From NCBI RefSeq assembly GCF_004799405.1, contig NZ_SSMW01000159.1, positions 1 to 53,672 of the forward strand: a DNA stretch of 53,672 nucleotides, given 5' to 3'. This document shows positions 48,659-53,672 of this stretch, piece after piece (within the stretch, counting starts at the first letter, position 1; every line of letters begins with the position of its first letter). The notes beneath the pieces are model-generated. The model ran no database searches. It saw nothing but the letters and a program-made list of their open reading frames with translations, and was not told where the DNA came from. A program made the position numbers and the translations under genes. The DNA is from Bradyrhizobium sp. GTDB lineage: Bacteria > Pseudomonadota > Alphaproteobacteria > Rhizobiales > Xanthobacteraceae.

Positions 48659-49465
48659 ATGCGTCATCAGTGCAGCCTTGCCCGGTTTCTAGCATCCGCG
48701 GCCGTGACGGCGATTTTGGCCGCAGGGCTTGGCGGCTGCCAGACCATGTCGGACATCACGGGATCGATCACGGCAAAGGCCGAGCCCAGCCCCGACGCCG
48801 ATCCGCGGCGCGCGGTGGAAGTCTACGGCGAACGCTACCGCGCCAACCCCAAGGATGCCGATGCGGCGCTGGCCTATGGCCAGGCGCTCCGCGCCACCGG
48901 GCAGCGCTCCCAGGCCGCCGCCGTGCTCGAACAGGCCACCATCGCCCATCCCGGCAACAAGGCGCTGCTGGCCGGATACGGCCGGGCGCTCGCCGACAAC
49001 GGCAATTTCCAGCAGGCGTTCGATGTTCTGGCCCGCGCCCATTCGCCCGAGAATCCCGACTGGCGACTGCTTTCGGTGCAAGGCACCGCGCTCGATCAGC
49101 TCGGCCGCCACGAGGAAGCCCGCCGCTATTATGCCGGCGCACTGAAGATTTCACCGGAGCAGCCGTCGGTGCTTTCCAATCTCGGGATGTCCTATGTTCT
49201 TTCAAAGGATTTGCCGAAGGCGGAAGAGGCGCTTCGCCGGGCCTATGACAGCCCCGGAGCCGATGCGAAGGTGCGGCAGAATCTGGGCCTGGTGGTTGGC
49301 CTGCAGGGCCGCTTTGCCGAGGCCGAGGCGATCGTGAAGGCTGACCTGCCGGCGGACGAGGCGGCGGCGAATGTCGCCTATCTGAAGCAGATGCTGAGCC
49401 GCAAGGACAATCCGCGCACCGGCGCCAGGCCGACGCCGATGGCGTCTCTCAGCCGTCCCGACTGA
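48659..49465 (+). CDS. tadD: Tad pilus lipoprotein with TPR domain, TadD type
   Basis: This 268-residue lipoprotein has a signal peptide and a lipobox, LGGC, making Cys27 the likely lipid-modified residue. Four or so TPR units follow, with AALAYGQALRATGQRSQAAA and LLAGYGRALADNGNFQQAFD. LSNLGMSYVLSKDLPKAEEA and QNLGLVVGLQGRFAEAEAI come next. The TPRs fit the TadD role as pilotin/assembly chaperone for the secretin of the Tad pilus. It is divergent from, and 50 bases beyond, the end of tadC. The family assignment leans on that context. Confidence 0.88.
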   Translation: MRHQCSLARFLASAAVTAILAAGLGGCQTMSDITGSITAKAEPSPDADPRRAVEVYGERYRANPKDADAALAYGQALRATGQRSQAAAVLEQATIAHPGNKALLAGYGRALADNGNFQQAFDVLARAHSPENPDWRLLSVQGTALDQLGRHEEARRYYAGALKISPEQPSVLSNLGMSYVLSKDLPKAEEALRRAYDSPGADAKVRQNLGLVVGLQGRFAEAEAIVKADLPADEAAANVAYLKQMLSRKDNPRTGARPTPMASLSRPD

Positions 49466-49515
49466 TCGTCCGGATCACGACCGACTAGCCGAAGCACTTG
49501 CATCAAAAGAGGAGG

Positions 49516-50502
49516 TTATCCCCCTCCGGCTTGGTAGGCCGCGACCTTGATGAAGGTCGGTCCGAGGATGACGACGAACAGCACCGGCAGGAAGAACAGG
49601 ATCATCGGCACCGTCAGTTTCGGCGGCAAGGCGGCCGCCTTCTTCTCGGCTTCGTTCATGCGCATGTCGCGATTTTCCTGCGCCATGACGCGCAGGCTCT
49701 GGCCGAGCGGCGTGCCGTAGCGTTCCGACTGCTGCAGCGCCAGGCAGACCGATTTCACGCCTTCGAGGCCGGTGCGCTTGGCAAGGTTCTCGTAAGCCAC
49801 CTTGCGATCCTGCAGATACGACAGCTCTGCCGTGGTCAGCGTGAACTCCTCCGATAGCGCCACCGACTGCGTGACGATCTCGGTAGAGACCTTGCGGAAT
49901 GCGGTTTCGATCGACATGCCGGACTCGATGCAGATCAACAGCAGGTCGAGCGCGTCGGGAAATGCCCGCTTGATCGAGAGCTGGCGCTTCGAGATCGCGT
50001 TTTTCAGGTACAGCATCGGCGCCTGCAATCCGAGATAAGCCGCGGCGATGCACATGCCGATCTTTACCGGTACCGACTTCTCCATATGCGAGATCACGAA
50101 AACGTACAGCACCGCCAGTATGAAAAGCAGGATCGGGGTCACCAGTCGGAAGAACAAGAATGTGACGTAAGGCGCGTGCCCGCGATGGCCGGCCATGATG
50201 AGCTTTTCACGCGCGGCCTCCTGCGCCAGCCATTTCCCGAGGTTGAAGTCTTCCACCACCTTCGAGACGACCTGCTTCGGCGCCTGGCGCAGCGACACTT
50301 TTTCGGTCTTGCTGAGACGCTCGCGCTCGCGTTGTCGGATCCGCTCGCGCTCGCTGGCCACCGCCTTCATCCGCTTGGCGAGGCCCTCGCCCGCGAAAAA
50401 CGGCATGACCAGCGTATAGGCGGTCATGCTCGCGGCGATCGCAGCCAGCAGCATGGTCATGAACCGCGCGTCGTGAAGCTTGCCGACCAGAAAATCAATC
50501 AT
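49516..50502 (-). CDS. tadC: Tad pilus inner-membrane protein TadC
   Basis: This 328-residue T2SSF-domain protein has an N-terminal membrane segment near 16-36 and a central hydrophobic pair near 118-160 (FFRLVTPILLFILAVLYVFV). The domain itself contains FPDALDLLLICIESGMSIET and SLRVMAQENRDMRMNEAEKK, and a membrane segment near 295-318 follows. It forms the platform for the CpaF motor together with TadB. It begins nine bases after tadB and ends the minus-strand operon. Confidence 0.94.
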   Translation of the reverse strand: MIDFLVGKLHDARFMTMLLAAIAASMTAYTLVMPFFAGEGLAKRMKAVASERERIRQRERERLSKTEKVSLRQAPKQVVSKVVEDFNLGKWLAQEAAREKLIMAGHRGHAPYVTFLFFRLVTPILLFILAVLYVFVISHMEKSVPVKIGMCIAAAYLGLQAPMLYLKNAISKRQLSIKRAFPDALDLLLICIESGMSIETAFRKVSTEIVTQSVALSEEFTLTTAELSYLQDRKVAYENLAKRTGLEGVKSVCLALQQSERYGTPLGQSLRVMAQENRDMRMNEAEKKAAALPPKLTVPMILFFLPVLFVVILGPTFIKVAAYQAGGG

Positions 50503-50511
50503 GCTGCACCG

Positions 50512-51486
50512 TCAGAAGTCGAAATTGATCATTTTCTTCATTACGAAGATGCCGATCGACATCCAGATCACGCAGCCGCACAGCATCAATTGACCGGTCG
50601 GGTGCGTCCACAACAGCGCGATGTAGTCGGGGGTCGAAAGGTAAACCAGCAGCATGACGATGGGCGGCAGCGAACCGATGATGCCCGCCGACGCCTTGGC
50701 TTCCATCGACATGGCTTGAATCTTTTCCGCCATTTTCTTGCGGTCGCGCAGCACCTTGGACAGGTTGCCCAGAGCCTCGGAGAGGTTGCCGCCGGATTTT
50801 GTCTGGATCGCGATGACGATCCCGAAGAAGTTTGCCTCCGGAACCGGCATCCGCTCGAACAGGCGCGCGCAGGCCTCGCCGAGTGGCATGCCGATCGCCT
50901 GGGTTTCGATGATGGCCATGAACTCGCCCTTGAGCGGCTCCGGCGCATCGGCTGCGACGACCTTGATCGAGTCGAATAACGGCAGGCCGGCCTTGATGCC
51001 GCGCACGATCACGTCGACGGCGTCCGGCAGCGCTTTCAGGAATGCCTTTTCACGGCGTTTCTTCAGATAGCTCAAGCCCCATCGCGGCAGGCCGAAGCCC
51101 GCGGCGAACGCCACGCCGCCGGCGCCAAGCAGACTGCCTCCGATCATCATCGCCATCGCGAAGCCGATCACCCCGAGAATACCGGAAATGATCATGAATT
51201 TCCGCGGCGACCAGGAGACGCCGGCCTGGACAAGACGGGCGCTCAGCGGCACCTTCTTTTCCTTCAGCCGGCGCGCTTCGAGATCCTTCAGCGATCCTTC
51301 GACCTGTTCGCGGCGCGTGCGCTGATTTCTGTCGGCCTGACGCGCGGCCGGCTCCGGCTTTGCGACGGACGCGCGGCGGCTCGCAGCCTTTTGCTCCCCC
51401 GACAGCAAGGGATAGATAAAGACCCACGCCAGACCGCCGACGGCGGCGGTGGCGAGGAAGGCAAATGCGAGCGCTTGGAGTTTCAT
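50512..51486 (-). CDS. tadB: Tad pilus inner-membrane protein TadB
   Basis: This 324-residue T2SSF protein starts MKLQALAFAFLATAAVGGLA, a membrane helix. The domain includes ALPDAVDVIVRGIKAGLPLF and MPVPEANFFGIVIAIQTKSG. NLSEALGNLSKVLRDRKKMA follows, and two membrane helices near the C-terminus. I chose ATG 51486; the longer open frame overlaps cpaF. It lies ten bases after the cpaF stop. Confidence 0.94.
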   Translation of the reverse strand: MKLQALAFAFLATAAVGGLAWVFIYPLLSGEQKAASRRASVAKPEPAARQADRNQRTRREQVEGSLKDLEARRLKEKKVPLSARLVQAGVSWSPRKFMIISGILGVIGFAMAMMIGGSLLGAGGVAFAAGFGLPRWGLSYLKKRREKAFLKALPDAVDVIVRGIKAGLPLFDSIKVVAADAPEPLKGEFMAIIETQAIGMPLGEACARLFERMPVPEANFFGIVIAIQTKSGGNLSEALGNLSKVLRDRKKMAEKIQAMSMEAKASAGIIGSLPPIVMLLVYLSTPDYIALLWTHPTGQLMLCGCVIWMSIGIFVMKKMINFDF

Positions 51487-51496
51487 GGCGCGCCCT

Positions 51497-52966
51497 TTAG
51501 ATCTCCACGACGACTTCAGCGGCGTCGAGAGCCGCGGCAAGCCGCTTCTCTTCGCCGTAATAACGCGCGCGATCCCAAAAGCGCGGCCGTCCGATGCCGG
51601 TCGAGCGATGCCGGCCGATGATGTTCCCGTTGGCGTCCTCGCCGGTCATGTCGTACAGGAACAGGTCCTGGGTAATGATGGTCTCGCCTTCCATGCCCAT
51701 CACTTCGGTGATGTGGGTGATGCGCCGCGAGCCGTCGCGCAGACGGGCGGCCTGAATGATGACGTCGATCGAGGCGCAGATCATTTCGCGAATGGTTCGC
51801 GAGGGCAGTGAAAAGCCGCCCATCGTGATCATCGATTCGCAGCGCGACAGGGCTTCGCGGGGATTGTTGGCGTGCAGCGTTCCCATCGATCCGTCGTGGC
51901 CGGTGTTCATGGCTTGCAACAGGTCGAACGCCTCCGGTCCGCGGACTTCGCCGACGATGATGCGTTCCGGACGCATGCGCAGGCAGTTTCGCACCAGTTC
52001 GCGCATCGTGACCTGACCCTCGCCCTCGATGTTGGGCGGGCGGGTTTCCAGCCGCACCACATGCGGCTGCTGCAGCTGAAGTTCCGCGGCGTCTTCGCAG
52101 GTGATGATGCGTTCGTCGTCGTCGATGTACTGCGTCAGGCAATTCAGCAGCGTGGTCTTGCCGGAGCCGGTGCCGCCGGAAATCAGGACGTTGGCGCGGC
52201 AGCGGCCGATGATCTGCAGGATATCGGCACCTTCCGGTGTGATCGCGCCGAATTTGACCAGCTGATCGAGGGTCAGCTTGTCTTTCTTGAATTTGCGGAT
52301 CGTCAATGCGGGGCCGTCGATCGCCAGCGGCGGCACGATGGCGTTGACGCGCGAGCCGTCGGCGAGGCGCGCGTCGCAGATCGGCGAGGATTCGTCGACC
52401 CGCCGGCCGACCTGGCTGACGATGCGCTGACAGATATTGAGCAATTGCTGGTTGTCGCGGAAGCGGATCCCGGTGCGCTGAATGCGGCCCGAGACTTCGA
52501 TGAACACCGTTCCGGCGCCATTGACCATGATGTCGGAGATGTCGTCGCGCGACAACAGCGGTTCCAGCGGGCCATATCCGAGAACGTCGTTGCAGATGTC
52601 GTCGAGCAGTTCCTCCTGCTCGGCGATCGACATCACGATATTCTTGATCGCGATGATCTCGTTGACGATGTCGCGGATTTCCTCGCGGGCGGACTCGCCG
52701 TCGAGCTTGGCGAGTTGGGCAAGGTCGATCGCTTCGATCAGGGCGCCGAAGATCGTCGCCTTTACCTGATAATAGGTGTCCGACCGGCGCGCCTCCGCCG
52801 AGGGCGCAGTCGGCGGCGGTTTTGCCGGTGCCAGCGGCGGCGAGGAAACGGCGGGCGGAGATGCTTCGCGCGAAACGGCGGCGGCGCCGGAAGCTGGTTC
52901 CAGCGCGCTGGCGGCGGGCTTCGCCGGCCTTGTATCGGTATCTGTTCCGCTACGCTTACCAAACAC
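51497..52966 (-). CDS. cpaF: Tad pilus assembly ATPase TadA/CpaF
   Basis: This 489-residue secretion ATPase has a Pro/Ala-rich N-terminal tail (about 70 residues) and an all-alpha region. The catalytic core has Walker A SGGTGSGKTTLLNCL near 260, an Asp box, CEDAAELQLQQPHVVRLETR, VGEVRGPEAFDLLQAMNTGH, and the His box DGSMGTLHANNPREALSR. Start GTG 52966 has CTGGAG upstream. It drives Tad pilus assembly and retraction from the cytoplasmic face. It is co-transcribed with cpaE, tadB and tadC. Confidence 0.95.
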   Translation of the reverse strand: MFGKRSGTDTDTRPAKPAASALEPASGAAAVSREASPPAVSSPPLAPAKPPPTAPSAEARRSDTYYQVKATIFGALIEAIDLAQLAKLDGESAREEIRDIVNEIIAIKNIVMSIAEQEELLDDICNDVLGYGPLEPLLSRDDISDIMVNGAGTVFIEVSGRIQRTGIRFRDNQQLLNICQRIVSQVGRRVDESSPICDARLADGSRVNAIVPPLAIDGPALTIRKFKKDKLTLDQLVKFGAITPEGADILQIIGRCRANVLISGGTGSGKTTLLNCLTQYIDDDERIITCEDAAELQLQQPHVVRLETRPPNIEGEGQVTMRELVRNCLRMRPERIIVGEVRGPEAFDLLQAMNTGHDGSMGTLHANNPREALSRCESMITMGGFSLPSRTIREMICASIDVIIQAARLRDGSRRITHITEVMGMEGETIITQDLFLYDMTGEDANGNIIGRHRSTGIGRPRFWDRARYYGEEKRLAAALDAAEVVVEI

Positions 52967-52989
52967 GACGGCACTCCAGGCGGGCTAAC

Positions 52990-53672
52990 TTACTTTGCCC
53001 GCAACTTTCCAATGAGGGGTGACAGGAACGAACCCTTCGGCTTTTTGGTCTCGCCGCGGCCCGTCAGCCGCTGCGCGATCTGCAGAAATATCTCGGTGGT
53101 GCGATGATTGGCGGAGATTTCCGCGATCATCTGGCCATTGTTGGCCGCCGAACCGAACATCTGCGGGTCGAACGGGATCGCCGCGATCGGCTGGCTCTCG
53201 ATGGCTTTGGCGAATTCGCTCGAATTGATTTCCGGCCGCTTCGGCACGCCGACCTGGTTGAGACAGTACAGCGGCGTCCGGTCGTTGGGCCGCGATGCCT
53301 TCAACAGGTCGAATATGTTCTTGGTGTTGCGCAGGTTGGCGAGGTCGGGCGCCGCCACAATCAGGATATCGTCCGCACCCACCAAGGCGCGCTTGGTCCA
53401 GCCCGACCATTGATGCGGAACGTCGAGCACGATGCACGGCATCGTGGTGCGAAGCGTGTCGAAGATCGAGTCGAAGGCGTCGGCGCCAAAGTCGTAGACC
53501 CGCTCCAGCGTGGCCGGCGCCGCCAGCAGGCTGAGGTGGTCGGTGCATTTCGACAGCAGCCGGTCGATGAACGCGGTATCGACGCGATCGGGCGAAAATA
53601 CCGCGTCGGCGATCCCCTGGGCGGGATCCTGATTGTAGTCGAGGCCGGCGGTGCCGAATGCAAGGTCGAGGT
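52990..53672 (-). CDS. cpaE: Tad pilus localisation ATPase CpaE/TadZ (5' partial)
   Basis: The frame is open to the right edge, so the N-terminal receiver-like domain and Walker A are outside the window. Visible are LDLAFGTAGLDYNQDPAQGI, AVFSPDRVDTAFIDRLLSKC, CIVLDVPHQWSGWTKRALVG, TLRNTKN-type ANLRNTKNIFDLLKASRPND and PIAAIPFDPQMFGSAANNGQ. These are the MinD/ParA-like core of CpaE, which positions the pilus machine at the pole. It precedes cpaF by 23 bases. The ATG at 53442 is internal, not the real start. Confidence 0.92.
   Translation of the reverse strand, partial: LDLAFGTAGLDYNQDPAQGIADAVFSPDRVDTAFIDRLLSKCTDHLSLLAAPATLERVYDFGADAFDSIFDTLRTTMPCIVLDVPHQWSGWTKRALVGADDILIVAAPDLANLRNTKNIFDLLKASRPNDRTPLYCLNQVGVPKRPEINSSEFAKAIESQPIAAIPFDPQMFGSAANNGQMIAEISANHRTTEIFLQIAQRLTGRGETKKPKGSFLSPLIGKLRAK

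Overview
The window reads as chromosome from a Bradyrhizobium-like alphaproteobacterium (Bradyrhizobium or a close Nitrobacteraceae relative). The evidence is high GC, an Omp2b-type porin, a CycM-type membrane cytochrome c, a pim-type dicarboxylate beta-oxidation cluster, a Tad/Cpa pilus locus, and palindromic intergenic repeats of the kind common in that group. I saw no tRNA, rRNA, CRISPR array, intact insertion sequence or prophage. Most genes are ordinary metabolism and transport. The accessory material is confined to a few gaps.

Layout. 1-5 kb: the end of a TPR-containing cyclase-type protein, an NTF2-like secreted protein, a VOC protein, a porin, and a decayed zone with a truncated HAD phosphatase. 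5-19.7 kb: two near-identical branched-chain-type solute-binding proteins, each with its own terminator, then livM-livH-livF-livG and an IclR regulator, all on the minus strand. Divergent from these on the plus strand are pimF-pimA-pimC-pimD and an SDR. An IclR-like palindrome lies in the divergent gap. I read this as one import-and-degrade module for a carboxylate such as a dicarboxylate or fatty acid. 20-24 kb: glycerol kinase, a small membrane protein, a TetR-like protein lacking its DNA-binding domain, and a roughly 0.6 kb dispersed repeat.

23.4-37.5 kb: a Tam-type methyltransferase, a TRAP transporter (dctP plus a fused dctQM), metF-metH, a small AT-rich ORFan region, a luciferase-like monooxygenase, a serine hydrolase, kdsB-pheA and cycM. 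37.7-45.5 kb: a Yej-type peptide ABC transporter operon with two tandem binding proteins. 45.5-48.5 kb: an NlpC/P60 hydrolase, a leucyl aminopeptidase and two small conserved-looking proteins. 48.6 kb to the end: tadD divergent from cpaE-cpaF-tadB-tadC, with a CtrA-box-like site ahead of tadD.

The points most worth following up are the coupled liv/pim/IclR module with REP-like palindromes at every pim junction and no thiolase gene, the high-copy-type repeat at 22.7-23.3 kb, the 40% GC ORFan segment upstream of metF, and the CtrA-like box at the tad locus. Nothing here is clearly a wholly new molecular system. All identity statements are by eye.
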